64,000 bases of DNA, taken from contig JAVTVX010000019.1 in NCBI GenBank assembly GCA_033439265.1, forward strand, positions 17,572,039-17,636,038, written 5' to 3'. Both the position numbers and the translations under genes were made by a program. The notes under the pieces are model-generated. The model was not told the origin of the DNA. It did not search any database and saw nothing but the letters and a program-made list of their open reading frames with translations. Of this stretch, positions 49,826 to 61,547 are shown one piece after another. How positions within the stretch are numbered: position 1 is the first letter of the stretch; each line of letters begins with the position of its first letter. The DNA is from Dillenia suffruticosa. Lineage: Eukaryota > Streptophyta > Magnoliopsida > Dilleniales > Dilleniaceae.

Positions 49826-50259
49826 TTGCGTCTAAGCCACAGTATCCTCCATTCCATCTCCAAAATGAACCTTCCTGGAAGCTGAGTTTGGATGAAACCA
49901 AAATATTAGTACTAAAAAATCAATTCTAATAAGATATTCTCATCGATGAATCATCACCATACATGTGTCATATTAAGTAAATGGAGTGATGGGTCATGGC
50001 TTGATATTATGACAATGGCTAAAAAACCCACAAATTTTAATGCATGGACTTGTTCAAAAGAAGCATGAGTTGTGTAGGGTTATTGGTGGTATCGTGGTTA
50101 TTGTGCACACGACATTTTGAACGATTGGAGTTCAATACTAGAAGGCAAAACAAACCTTCTTTTCGGATGCTATAAAGGGCCTTTTCCACAACTCTCATTT
50201 TTGTCGAAGTCCAAACAAGAAGCTTCTCTCTCCATACCCTACATTTTGTTGAACCCACC
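48142..50259. other. Intergenic region, no gene seen
   Basis: The stretch contains a CT/CA compound microsatellite (48252-48288), a C run (48350-48357), a very AT-rich block at about 48930-49260 and a CT microsatellite (49783-49821). The last 200 bases are presumably the promoter of the KIC-like gene; no clear TATA box was assigned. Confidence 0.45.
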
Positions 50260-50640
50260 ATGGAACAAAACGATCAAATGTCATCCCAAAACTTGGGAAA
50301 TCATGAGTTTGAGGATCTGTTACCTGTGATGGCAGAGAAGCTCGATGTAGATACCTTTGTGGCTGAGCTATGTGGAGGGTTCAGGCTCTTGGCAGACCCG
50401 GAAAGAGGACTGATTACGTCGGAGAGTTTGAGAAGGAACTCTGCGCTCTTGGGCATGGACGGAATGACCCAAGAAGACTCTGAAGCCATGGTGAAAGAAG
50501 GAGATCTCGATGGTGATGGAGCTCTAAATGAGACTGAATTCTGCATCCTCATGGTGAGACTGAGTCCAGGAATGATGGAAGATGCTGAAGCGTGGCTTGA
50601 GAAGGCGATCGATCAAGAGCTCAGGCGATCATCTTCCTAA
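50260..50640 (+). CDS. KIC: KIC/PBP1-like single EF-hand calcium-binding protein
   Basis: This is a single-exon gene of 126 aa. Plant KIC binds the kinesin-like calmodulin-binding protein in a calcium-dependent way and is linked to trichome shape; PBP1 binds PINOID. Family motifs seen: DLLPVMAEKL (residues 19-28), ELCGGFRLL, then GLITSESLRRN (first, degenerate helix-loop-helix), and one canonical EF-hand loop DLDGDGALNETE with the EFCILMVRLSP tail. The length fits the family (about 125-135 aa). The start ATG is followed by EQNDQMSSQNLG, a variable N-terminus as in relatives. No lesion is visible. KIC and PBP1 are hard to tell apart; the next-door RS31-type gene favours KIC. Confidence 0.93.
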   Translation: MEQNDQMSSQNLGNHEFEDLLPVMAEKLDVDTFVAELCGGFRLLADPERGLITSESLRRNSALLGMDGMTQEDSEAMVKEGDLDGDGALNETEFCILMVRLSPGMMEDAEAWLEKAIDQELRRSSS

Positions 50641-52399
50641 AATACTGGTCAGACTGCATCAAATAATTGAACAGATCTTTTTCCGTTTTTGTTCATGATT
50701 GTGCGTTTTGTGTGGTCTCCATCCATACATTGTCTCTTGTGTTTGGAAAATGCGGCCAAGTACATGTAATGGTTCTGTTTCGAAAGCAGAACACCACATT
50801 ACTCGGCGGCATTACAATCAATTCATACCATTGGTTTCTGCTACAAAATACAATGTGCACATAGTGAAGAAACATAATCATTGAGGGGGAAAAATAATAA
50901 TTAAATAAAATAAAAAACCAAAAATCCTGATTTTGTCCAGGGGTACAGAGAACCGACAAGATTGAAGGCAGCAACAATTTGAGGAATAGACCAACTTACA
51001 AACTTCATTTGTCCGAGAAATAGTATCCTCAAGGACATCCCCATGACCCGAGTAAATGACATGCCCCATGAAAAGATAAAGAGTTTCCCAAAATAACTTT
51101 CTAATTCAAACTTTTTGTTGATGACTGATACATTATTATCAAATCAAATTTTCATGAAAATAGCATTGCATCCCTGAAAGTCCGAAGTCTTATCAAGTTT
51201 TGCCGGTAATAACTTCTCATCGGTAATTTGGAGTACAAAAGTTTAGAGAGAGAGAGAGAGAGAGAGAGAGAATAGAATCCAAGTGCGGTTTCTCCTAGTG
51301 AAATAGAGGCACAAATTGCCAGCCTGCAAAAGGCCAAATGGGGTTGACTCCGAATAGATCCAAGGTTGATGATGCTGTTGTATCATCCACATCAAAGCAG
51401 AAGATACTTTCCAATATTTCAATTGGAATGCGACCTCATCTCATGTGAGATAAAGCCAAAGGGCATACCCTCCTATAACCTTTCCCCCCTCTTTTCAAGA
51501 GATGATTATGCCCAAATGCATCTCGTTTCCTCATGTTGACTTCTCCCTTCGCTCGAACCTCTGGGGAGGCATGGATTGCCTAAAGAACAATTGTAATCCG
51601 AAGTGGAACCGAAGATCTCCAAAATGGTGACTAAGGGCATGTTTGGCAGTGCGGGACAACAGTATGCAAAACTATTTTTCTTATCCTGCCAAATGCATGT
51701 AACCAAGAAGAGATTTATGCCGTTGAAAGGGCATCAAGACACATCAGACCAGCCTGACAAAAGCCTAGGCCACTCTCCTGTAAAGAGTAGGACAAAAGAT
51801 CAACCCACCAATGACTTCTCAAGTTCACCGCCAAGAAAACACCATTATACCAGTGGAAACTGTTCCACCATCAGAAAATAGCCATGAACATCATGAATCA
51901 GGAATGGCTATTGATGCAATGAACAATTTGCACAAAACTTCTCCAAGAGAAGAAACACATCTATATACTTGATAGATTGGTCTAACATGACCCCAAAAAT
52001 GAATTTCATATCAGATGTCGGCACTTCATCAAAAACAAAATATTTAACAGCAAAAAAAAAAAAAAAAAAGGTTTCTTAATGATAACCACAACACCCTGGA
52101 TAAGCTTGAGATTCATACACAACTTGGAAGACCCCAAGTAATTTAAAAGCAATTCCCCTACATATGTGCCATTAAAGCATTTTCCCCTACACACGCTCCT
52201 ATGACTGAGCATTTGAGCAAAATAACAGCTGCTCCTACTGCACGAAAATTCTTCATATTATTCACCTTCGGAAAGCAGGGGATCGTGATCGGCTATTTCA
52301 AATCATATAAGAAAGGTATTTCAATAACACATGGCAAACATAGAAAATAGCAAAACTTGGATAAAAGTGAAAGAAGCCACTTTTTCCTAAAGGGAACTG
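50641..52399. other. Region between convergent KIC-like and RS31-like genes
   Basis: It probably holds both 3' untranslated ends. There is a GA microsatellite at 51245-51270 and an A run at about 52052-52069. The open frame 51603-51881 (92 aa) is not recognised, and I do not call it a gene. Confidence 0.4.
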
Positions 52400-55300
52400 T
52401 CAAAGATACCTTTGATATCTTCCGATCGGAGGACTCCTGTACCTGTCATGTCCTGGACCATTATACCTATCATAATCTGGACTGCGACCGCAGCCATAGT
52501 TGGGACTTGATTGACTCCTGCGGTAAAGTGGACTCAAAGACCTCCTGTAAGGACTATCACCAAGCCGGCAATAGCCACCTCCTCTAGGGCTATAACGTCG
52601 GTCATCCCTCTCACTGTCATCCCTCAAAGCATACTCAACATACACCACCCTGTCTAATATCTTGCTACAAAATTCAACACGTATATATTTTAGTTAATGC
52701 AAATGATGGCTACAATTATGGCTAAAGAATGGAGGCCAACAAAGTGACATGGAGGAACAAAGTGAGTATTAGAAACCTCATGTGTGTGGATTGAAGGGCT
52801 CTGGTTGCATCCTCTTGTGTTTCAAACTGCACAAATGCAAAGTTGCGCCGAATCCGAACCTGAAGAACCTTTCCATAAGGTTCAAAGTGCCGCTCTATAT
52901 CACGAGTCCTTGTGCGAAGGTGATCGAAGTTAATAACAAAAAGAGTTTTAGTCAGCCTCTGGTTTGCCCTGTACCCATCACGATGCCTTGAACCTCGCTC
53001 CCCCTAACGAAAAGGAAACAAAAAAAAAAAGGCTAGTAGTAAGTAACATTATTTGGAAGAATGCAATTGTGACAGGTTAGCTGCTGAGCCAATTACAAAA
53101 TTGAAACCACAGGACTATAGCAATCTCACCTTAGCCCATTCAACTGAAAGCCTTCGTCTTTCGTAACCAAATCGGATATTGTCAAGGCCACATCACGCTC
53201 ATCCTCAAAGTATACAAAAGCAAAACCTGCAGCAACAAAAACCAAAGTCAGAGTGAGAAATTCTTATGCACAATCAGTGTCGGAGACATTCAGTAGGGCA
53301 GACATCATCCTAATTAGGGATTCTTTCCCTCATAAAAACTAGAAATGAATAAAACCTGCAAATACGTGAAGAGCTGATGCATGTGAGTGGCGTTGCATGA
53401 TAAGTTAATTCATGATGATGGCAAAATAAAGGCCTAATTCCAATGTTTCAGGTCTGAGATGTCATTGCTAAGAATGCTTCACCAATCAGACAGCACAAGT
53501 TCAGAATAAAAGGAGTGCCATGACAGATTGCAGAGAAGTGCTAAGCATAGCATGATGTGGTAGGCTTCACCAATCAGACAGCATAAGTTCAGAATAGTAG
53601 TGGCATGATACATTGCAGAGAGATGAGCTAGGCATAGCATGATGTGGTAGGCTTCACCAATCAGACAGCATAAGTTCAATAGGAGTGGCATGACAAATTG
53701 CGGAGAGATGTGGTAGGCATAGCATGATGAATTGACTGAACCCCACCATCATCATTCTTGTAAAATGGCAACTTTAGGCAGTAAGTGGGGTTAGTGACAG
53801 ATGAAGGAAATGCAGGACCATGCCATCAGTGAATTGAAGGAGAGAGGCAGGCAAGCATGGATGTTTCCTTGTCAACAGGAGATTATTGCATGGAAGTAGG
53901 CAAGCCAAGATAGAAGCTCATTATCCGTTGGTAGATGTTCCTGCGTCAAAACAAACATTTAAATTTGGAGCTTTTCTCCATAGAAAATGCAATTAGCTAC
54001 AAGTTTCACCCACCAGGGATATAACTTGAATATATGAACTACTTAACTGGCCATGTCCCAATATTCCACACCAAAAGGAGAGGGGAAAAATCAGCATTTT
54101 TAAAGACTATTGCAAACCATAAAATTACTTTAGTACATTGGGTATTGTATCCCTTTGACAGGACAGAGAACAGAGGAAATTGGAAGAAGAAACAGATCAC
54201 CATGAAAAGACAGATGATCCAACAACCAAAATGCATACATGAGGATCACCCCAAGAAAGAGTTTATAAACAAGCGGGGTAGAGAAATTGAACTTGAGAAT
54301 ATAAGCCACTAACCTTTAAAAACCACAAGCATACCAATATTAAGACATGATGTAGTTGTGATCAAAATGAAGTTTCGAAAGAAAATAAGGGTGAATACTC
54401 AGTCCAGGTGCAAACAAAAGAGTGGTACATTTCATTTTCTATGACAAAGAGCTCAAAATAGATTCCACCATGTCACAATCAAATTGATGAAGATTTGTAG
54501 GAATGGCAGGAAAAAAAATGATAGTTACATCAGTAAATTTATCAATATAAAATCAATTTATTGAATTTCTTCTTCACCTTCAAAGACTAAACCAGATCAA
54601 CAAATGGATATTCATACAGATATGCCACTTCAAAAATAGAGCAACAAAACTATAAAAATAAAACTACACATACTGTAACATAAAGAACACTTCCACACCT
54701 ACAACATTCAACAAGGTGTGAGTTCCAAGAGATTTGTGCCAATAAAATCTGATTTAAACACCAATGATGGTGCAATTTCTATTAATCACAACCCAAAAAT
54801 AAACAAAACCACATTGAATACCAACATGACAGAAATTCATCATCCTACATGCCAAAACCAATTCATAGCCAGATTTACAACCCAAACACTAAATACCAAT
54901 AACAATAGACAACAATTAATTCCCAACAAAAAAGTGAAAACAAAAGGAAAAAAAAAAGAAAAAAGAAACCCAAGCAACCATCAACAAGCAATAAACATTA
55001 AAATCACAATTTTACCTGTATGATTCCACAATTTTTTTTTTAATTGAAACAAATTAGACTCCAGAGTGCCATAGGGTCTCAACCCAACTATACCCTCAAA
55101 ATCAAACTTCAATTTTCGCAACCATGGTATAACAAGCTATGTACATAAAACAATTTCATCCAAGTCAAAAAGGGTCTCTGCCATTAGCTAGAAAGTCTCC
55201 AAATAACGCAAAATCACTATCTATCAAGAGATTTATCTTTTTCCTCCCCGTGAAAATAACAACAACTCAATTCCCAGAAAAAAAAAAACCAAAACCACCA

Positions 55301-55579
55301 AAAATTAAGACCCTATATAATCAATTAATTCTAAAATGATCAACAACAAGCTATGCACTAAAATCTATGCAAATCAATTCATAGATGACAGCAAAACCAT
55401 GGAATTTTTAGACAATATACACAGATTTTTAAACCCGTTAGAAGCGAAGATGTTGAGAAAGGATAATCTGCACCAGATTTCATGTCAATACGCTCGACTG
55501 GTCCGTACTTTGAGAACAGACGGTGGAGATCAGATTGACGAGTCTCATAGTCGAAGTTACCGCAGAACACAGGTCTCAT
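52400..55579 (-). pseudogene. RS31A: RS31/RS31a-type arginine/serine-rich splicing factor, frame broken in RRM1
   Basis: This is a plant-specific RS-subfamily SR protein with two RRMs and an RS tail. Exon 1 (55579-55474) encodes [18 protein letters not shown], then RIDMKSG. Exon 2 (53226-53130) encodes GFAFVYFEDERDV, and its end reads LDNIRFGYERRRLSVEWAK in the expected frame. Exon 3 (53003-52777) encodes RRM2 with [10 protein letters not shown] and [17 protein letters not shown]. Exon 4 (52664-52400) encodes [15 protein letters not shown] and a short RS/SPDY tail. Exon 2 is 97 bp where 113 bp is expected: a 16-bp deletion after ERDV removes helix 2 residues and shifts the frame. Splice sites are present, although the exon 1 donor (GTGCAG) is weak. 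Undamaged, it would be about 236 aa. Either a recent pseudogene or a sequence error; RNA could decide. Confidence 0.88.
53476..53735 (-). repeat. 88-bp tandem repeat x3 in RS31 intron 1
   Basis: The word GCTTCACCAATCAGACAGCA starts units at 53476, 53564 and 53651, with spacings of 88 and 87 bp; the third unit decays near 53735. It lies between RRM1 exons 1 and 2. It has no coding meaning. Confidence 0.92.
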
Positions 55580-56153
55580 CTTCTTCGCCAAATACAATAC
55601 TTCCTATACAAACAGAACAAAAAGGATTAATTTCTCAGAAAACATTACACATGAGAGGGGGGGGAGAGACAGAGAGACAGAGTTGTAACCGGGCCGGGCC
55701 GGGCCGGTTCAAGGGCGGTTCCCGGAACCGCAGGCCGGGCTGACTGTGGTTCCTTGGTCACACCGGGCCGGGCTGGTTCCATAATTTTTTTAGCTGAACC
55801 GGAACTGCCGGGCTAGGCCCGGTTCTGTCCGAATTTTTTTTTCTCTATTACCTTTTTTTAACTCTTTTTTTTAACTTTATTTTTTAATTTTATTTTATTT
55901 TTGTAACTCCATTTATTTAATTTTGTTTTTTTTTTACTCTCTTATAATGATTTATTTCTTCATTTTGTTTTTTTAATTCACTTTTTATAAAAAAATAAAT
56001 TAAAAATTAGAGATACAAAATTTTTAGAACAGTTCCACCGAATCGGTGTATGTCCACCACAGAGTTTATCACTTGGATTTTAAAATCCACTAATTTTTTT
56101 TGTTATATTATTTTGATTTTTACATCATTTTGATTTTTTTTGTTACATTATTA

Positions 56154-56381
56154 TTATTTTTCTTCTTCTTCTACTTCTTGTTCATCTTCCGAAACCTTGA
56201 TGATTTTTTGCATTCTTTTTTCTGTATCCTTCCGATTTTTAATACAAATTAAGATTTCTAAAGTATCGTTCGTTAAATTTGTACGTTTTTTTGTTAACAC
56301 TCGACTACCTGCACTAAAAACACTTTCCGTTGGCACTGTGGATACCGGAGAGATTAGTATATCTTTAACCATTTTTAACAA
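56154..56381 (-). pseudogene. hAT transposase, C-terminal dimerisation domain fragment
   Basis: A 75-aa frame contains DILISPVSTVPTESVFSAGS followed by RVL and LEILICIKNR, the hAT dimerisation signature, then an acidic tail. It is the best-preserved part of the transposase. It is cut off from the N-terminal part by about 1.2 kb of decayed sequence. Confidence 0.85.
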
Positions 56382-57545
56382 AATTAGATAATACGATATA
56401 TTATTTTTCCACCAATCTAATATATTATATAAATTTGTATCATCAAAACCTTTTAACCTACATATTAGTTTATATAAAAATAATTCATTAAATGATGATA
56501 ACGAAATTTTTTATTTTTCTCCTAACATATGTAAGAGATTAAATGAAAATGAAAATAATAGAGTGCTATTACTACTACTACTACCTATATTATTAGTATT
56601 TAAATTATTTTTCTCGTTTTCATATAGTTCAAATATTATTTGTAAAATATGAGATATTTGTTGTTTTTAAAAATATGGGTTAATAAACGCTTCTGATGAA
56701 AAAATTTGTGCAAAACAATCTATTAACATTCAGCACCTTCAATTTTAACACGTTGATCTAATGCATTTGTAACTAAATATAAAATTAGAATTTTTTCATA
56801 ATATTTAAAAAAAAATTATAAAAAGAACAATTTTACCAAATTTTTTTTCATTTTCAAATTCATTAAATATCTAAATAATTTTACAAATATTTGATAATAT
56901 TAAATGAATAGTTAGATAATAATATCCGAAAAATAAATTTGTATATAAATAAAAAATTTTCAATAATTTAGTAAGTGTAGATATAAAATCGAAAGCGTTA
57001 TTATCAATAAAATCAAATTCGTAATTTGAATTTACAAATTCAATTAAAATATTTTTTAAAAAAAAGTACACCTTGTTACATGTCATTTGTTAAATTCCAC
57101 CTAGTGTCACATTCTATTTTAAATTTTTTATATTTTTTATTATATAACAAATATAATTGTCAAATTTCTTGAGTTTTGTTATGCAAAATCGTAAATAGAT
57201 TTTAAAAATAGTTCTCCAATTACTAAACTATCCTCAACACATAAATTAATTATATGATATGCACATCTAACATGAAAAAAAGTTCCATTTAAAATTGTGT
57301 TTAAAGAATTTTTTAAACAATAAACCGTAATAGTATTAGCCAAAGTATTATCAAATGAAATAGAAAAAATTCTATCACTTATTCCATAGTCATAAACAAC
57401 ATTTGAAATTATTATAACTATATGTGTATCAAAATGTGGAAATTCCCAATATTGAAAGGGTAAAATTTTTTTTTTCTAAAAATCATGAATTATTTATCCA
57501 ATAACATGTTAGTACAATATAGTATTCTTTTTTATACTTATTTTT

Positions 57546-57960
57546 CTAACTATCCGAAATTAATGAAAATTTACAATCACTAGTCATAAATTGTATAATT
57601 ATACCATTTTTTAATTCTTGATATCTATCTAATGATCTCCTCCCACCGGATTTTCTACTACTTTTTTTATAACCGGATTGTAAATATTTTTGTACATATT
57701 CTTCAAATACGGGATATGCAACTATACTAAGTGGTAATTTTTTTCTTGCTAACCATTTTATTTGTCCAATTTTTTCTTTATCCGAATTATATTTAAATGT
57801 ACCAATTATATTATCTCCCCCTGTAGCAATTTGTGTTTGTCTTGTTTGTGATAATTTATGTGGATTATTATTAATTAAGTGTCTCCTAAGTGTGTCTATC
57901 CACAACCCTTCAAAATTTTATATTTTTGGTAACAAATTTTACAAATTGTTTTTTGTTTTT
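57546..57960 (-). pseudogene. hAT transposase, N-terminal BED-finger region fragment
   Basis: The frame includes TLRRHLINNNPHK (end of a BED zinc finger whose CKIC pair, at about 57940, is in another frame) and KWLARKKLPLSIVAYPVFEE followed by YVQKY, typical of the N-terminal part of hAT transposases. A frameshift between the zinc ligands shows decay. Confidence 0.75.
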
Positions 57961-59307
57961 CATTTTTTTCTCAAAAAATATCCATATATTAATATCATCT
58001 TTTTTAGTTCGTATTGTTTTAAATTCTGTTACTAGATTCAGTTTTTTCGAAAAAAGTTTCAATATCTATATTATTAGAAATTTCATCTTGAAAAAAAAAA
58101 TAGAGGAAGAGGAGATTGTTAAAAAGATTGGGAAGAGTGTGTTTCGACCATTTTATTAAAAAATTAAGAATAAATTTTTAAAATAAAATATACGATTAAA
58201 TTTTTAAAAAGAAATTTAATATTAAATTTTTTTTAAAAATTAAGATTTAATTTTTTTTTATAAAAAAAAGTAATGCGAATGTAATACAAATGTAAGAAAA
58301 TAAATATGTAAAAAAATTAAATGTTCCGATTTGACGGATATCGTAGTTGTTTTTCGTAAATTCTTGAATTTGAACTCTCAATCTTGAATCTTGCAAAATT
58401 TTGATCAATGTTGAAGGTCGTGGAAGATTTGTAATCCTTTCATCTCCACCCAAACCGTTATGTAGTAAGAGCACCAGAAAAGTTCCCAGGTAGAGGTGGA
58501 GTTTATCTGTTTTCGCTTAAATACCTCTTTTCTTCGACAATTATTTACCCCCAGACAGAAGTTTCCTAGACATATTATGTCGTTACATACTGAGTCAATG
58601 GGTTTTACAAAAATTTAAAGTATAAATTTGAAAATGTGTTTAATAAAAATATGTTTAATGAATAAAATGATGAAAATAAGGATAATAGTATAAATGTAGA
58701 TAATGGTAGAAATGATAATGGAAATGGTATAGAAATTGGTGAAAATAGTATAGAAAATAGTATAGAGAATTATAAAAATGGTGAAAAAGAAATAATAATG
58801 GAAATAATAATAAAAATTGAGAGAATGTAGTAATATTGAGAGAATGTAGATGTGAAAGAGAGAAATATTTTATTGTGAAGATTTTGGAAATAGGGTGTAA
58901 GGTATTTATAGGAAAATTTTTTGATCTTATGGACCAAAATAACCTCAAAATTAGCCATTTGATAGCTTTTGGAGAGGTAAAATTGGAAAAAAAAAATCAA
59001 AAATTAAAAAAAAGAGCCGTTGAAACCGGCCGGACCGATTCCGGGGCAAGGCGGGTTCCGTGCCCGGGCCGGTTCCCAATTCCTGGTTCCAAAATTTGTT
59101 GAATCCACCCGGACCGTTACAGTACTCGATTCGGGCAAGGCCGGGGTTACTGTAGCTCCGGTTCGATTCACGGGTCGGGCTTTTTTCGGGTCAACTGCGC
59201 CGATTTTCAGGCCCAAATCCTGTAACTCCGGTTCGATTCACGGGCTGGGCTTTTTTCGGGACGACTGGGCCGGTTTTCAGGCCCAAACCGGCCCGGGTAC
59301 ATCTCTA

Positions 59308-59380
59308 GAGAGAGAGAACCTTTTCCATGGGGTTAGCTGAGGAGAGAGAAACCCTAAAGACAGTATATTTGCGAAGAAAT
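59308..59380 (-). promoter_or_regulatory. Likely displaced 5' leader/promoter of the RS31-like gene
   Basis: Directly beyond the hAT element lies GA-rich DNA and an AAACCCTAA telo-box-like word at 59349-59357, a motif frequent in promoters of plant RNA-processing and translation genes. The matching GA-rich flank continues at 55650-55677, next to the RS31 ATG. I infer that this was one continuous leader before the transposon inserted. Confidence 0.45.
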
Positions 59381-61540
59381 GGGAACAATTGATTATTTAT
59401 ATATGAGTCTAAATAAAACGTGCTTTATACCAATTTGATGTAGAAAAAATAAAAAAATTTTAAAACCAACACCTGCGAAAAAATGTTTCATAGAATGACA
59501 CACCTACTCAACATGGTACTGTTCATTGAACATGTACTGTTTAATAAATAGTGCTATATTGAGTTTTGAAAACATGATACTATTCATAACAATATCAAGA
59601 CTCCACATGGATGTCATTTTAAGAAAATTGTTTTAAAATTTTTTATTTTGTTAACATCAAATAGATACAAAACTCTAAATAAAACCCTCAATTTTTTTTT
59701 AAGACACATATTTGGAGTTATACTCTATCAACCCAAACTGACTTGTCATTGGATCCCTATTTAGACTCTTAACTTAATTTTTCTTTTTTCTTATATTTAT
59801 AAGATTTAAATTCAAGTTTTAATTACAATATATAATATCCTCTGCATATAATCAACTCGTGTGTGTAAAAACCTTAAACCAAGTGGCTTCATTTCCCACT
59901 TGCCGCCAAAATGGATCTTCGTGACAATTTTTGGTTGGTTGGATCTTTAGGCGTACGCATACCACTGATGACAATAGTTGAATTTGAATATTATTCATTT
60001 ACAATAATAGATTTCATTACATTTGATTAATTAATTATATTAAAATTTTAAAATTATTTATAAATAACTCTATAACGAGCGTTTCCAAATTCGAATAAAA
60101 GAAAAGAATTATGATAAATAAATAGATAGTATAAAATCTTAATCAAAACTAAAATAACAAACAAATATTAGAAATTTATTATAACATTCTCTTCTCATCA
60201 ACACGTTATACCGGATTCCAAACGTACTAACAAATTAGTAAAGGTCTCGACATCATCAAGAAGTGACGCATGGCGCCGTTGCCTAGATGTGGTATCAAAT
60301 AGGGAAAAGTTCTCGTATTTAAGTGGATGGATACAGGTAAAGAAGAAAACCCATAAAAATAGGATTTACCTGAAACATAAAATATTAATGTTATTAAAAC
60401 CGTATCATATATCTATCCATAAATTTTAAAATTTTGGATCACCGTTTCAATCGCGGGTCAATATTGTTGAACCGCTGGTTATTTAATAATAATTAAAAAG
60501 TGTATAAAATTAACTTTCAAATTAAATATATATATTAAAAATTTTTTATCCCAATTGAATAAAAAATAAAATTTTAATAAATATAGAATTAACAATCACT
60601 AATAAAATTCATGTTAGAAAGTAAAAATAAAATAATTAAATCATATTTGTAATTGAAAAAATAGTATAATGATTCTAAAATATAGAGACAGTATTTGTAG
60701 ACCAAGTGTACTTATATTAATTTATTTAATAAATAAAAAATTAAAATATAAAAAATTTTCAAAATTCTCAAAATTTCAAAATTATGGTTTGCTAAAACAA
60801 AGAGAAAATTTTTCATGAAATAAGTATATGTATTATATTTTTCATGAAAAATTTTTGAAATGCCAAAATATTTTTATCCCATATCAGATGGATATAAATC
60901 ACAAAGAAAATAAGAAGAGAGGGGTGGTATTTTTATCCCATATCGGATAGATATAGAGAAAACAAGAAAAGAGAGATGACATTTTTATCGCACATCAAAT
61001 GAATATAAAGAAAACAACGAGAGAAATGTATATGAATAGATGAAATGGAAATGAGCAACATACTTCCCAATAAAACTTCATAATAAAGAAATCGTGGTCA
61101 GATCACGATGAACGGTTTAATAAAATATCATAACTAAATTGTATTGATTCATGATTTAATTACTTATACAGTATTTAATTTAAAGTGAACTGTTTTTTTT
61201 TTTCAAACAGCGATCTATCCGTGGTTGAACCACGGTCTATCCAGTTTTGATAAAGTTAAAAAAGTAGAAATTTATGATTATAAATTTTGATACATAGGAT
61301 GAGATAAAACTAAAAATAAGGTAAAAATATTATAAAAACTTATAAAAGAATGTAATATAGATAAGAAGTAAGGGAGATAAAATTTTACTTGTCAAACTAA
61401 TTAGTAGATTACACGTAATTAATATAATCAATATTCATACATATCAAATAGATATAAATGCAATTAGTAAATAACTGTTTTTGAAAAATTTATATGAATT
61501 TATACAAAATATATCTATCAGAGAGAAATTATTTATTATA
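59381..61540. other. AT-rich intergenic DNA, no gene seen
   Basis: Apart from the tandem repeat at 60868-61030 nothing was recognised. Confidence 0.45.
60868..61030. repeat. Tandem repeat, about 55-65-bp unit x3
   Basis: Units begin TTTTTATCCCATATCRGATR or the variant TTTTTATCGCACATCAAATG and continue GATATA...GAAAA(C/T)AAGA..AGAG. They start near 60868, 60930 and 60981. Confidence 0.75.
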
Positions 61541-61547
61541 ACTGTTG

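Larger units (their letters stand above)
55678..59307 (-). mobile_element. hAT DNA transposon, about 3.6 kb, with decayed transposase
   Basis: The ends CAGAGTTGTAACCGGGCCGG and (reverse complement of the right end) TAGAGATGTACCCGGGCCGG form hAT-type imperfect terminal inverted repeats, with further GGGCCGG-rich subterminal arrays at both ends. The flanking 8-mers CAGAGAGA and GAGAGAGA differ at one base, matching a hAT target duplication, but lie in GA-rich DNA. Minus-strand transposase pieces occur in the right order: a BED finger (CKIC near 57940, TLRRHL near 57878), SIVAYPVFEEYVQKY (about 57730) and the C-terminal dimerisation motif SPVSTVPTESVFSAGSRVL (56350-56290). Stops and frameshifts separate them, so it is non-autonomous. 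Confidence 0.85.

Noticed and set aside
51603-51881. 92-aa frame between the KIC-like and RS31-like genes
   Set aside because: No family recognised and the position fits the 3' untranslated regions of the convergent genes.
53476-53735. A CRISPR-like array
   Set aside because: Only three adjoining 88-bp units with no spacers, in a plant intron.
58655-59000. Tyr/Phe/His-rich minus-strand frames
   Set aside because: Low-complexity GAAAAT-type sequence within the hAT element, upstream of the recognised transposase pieces.
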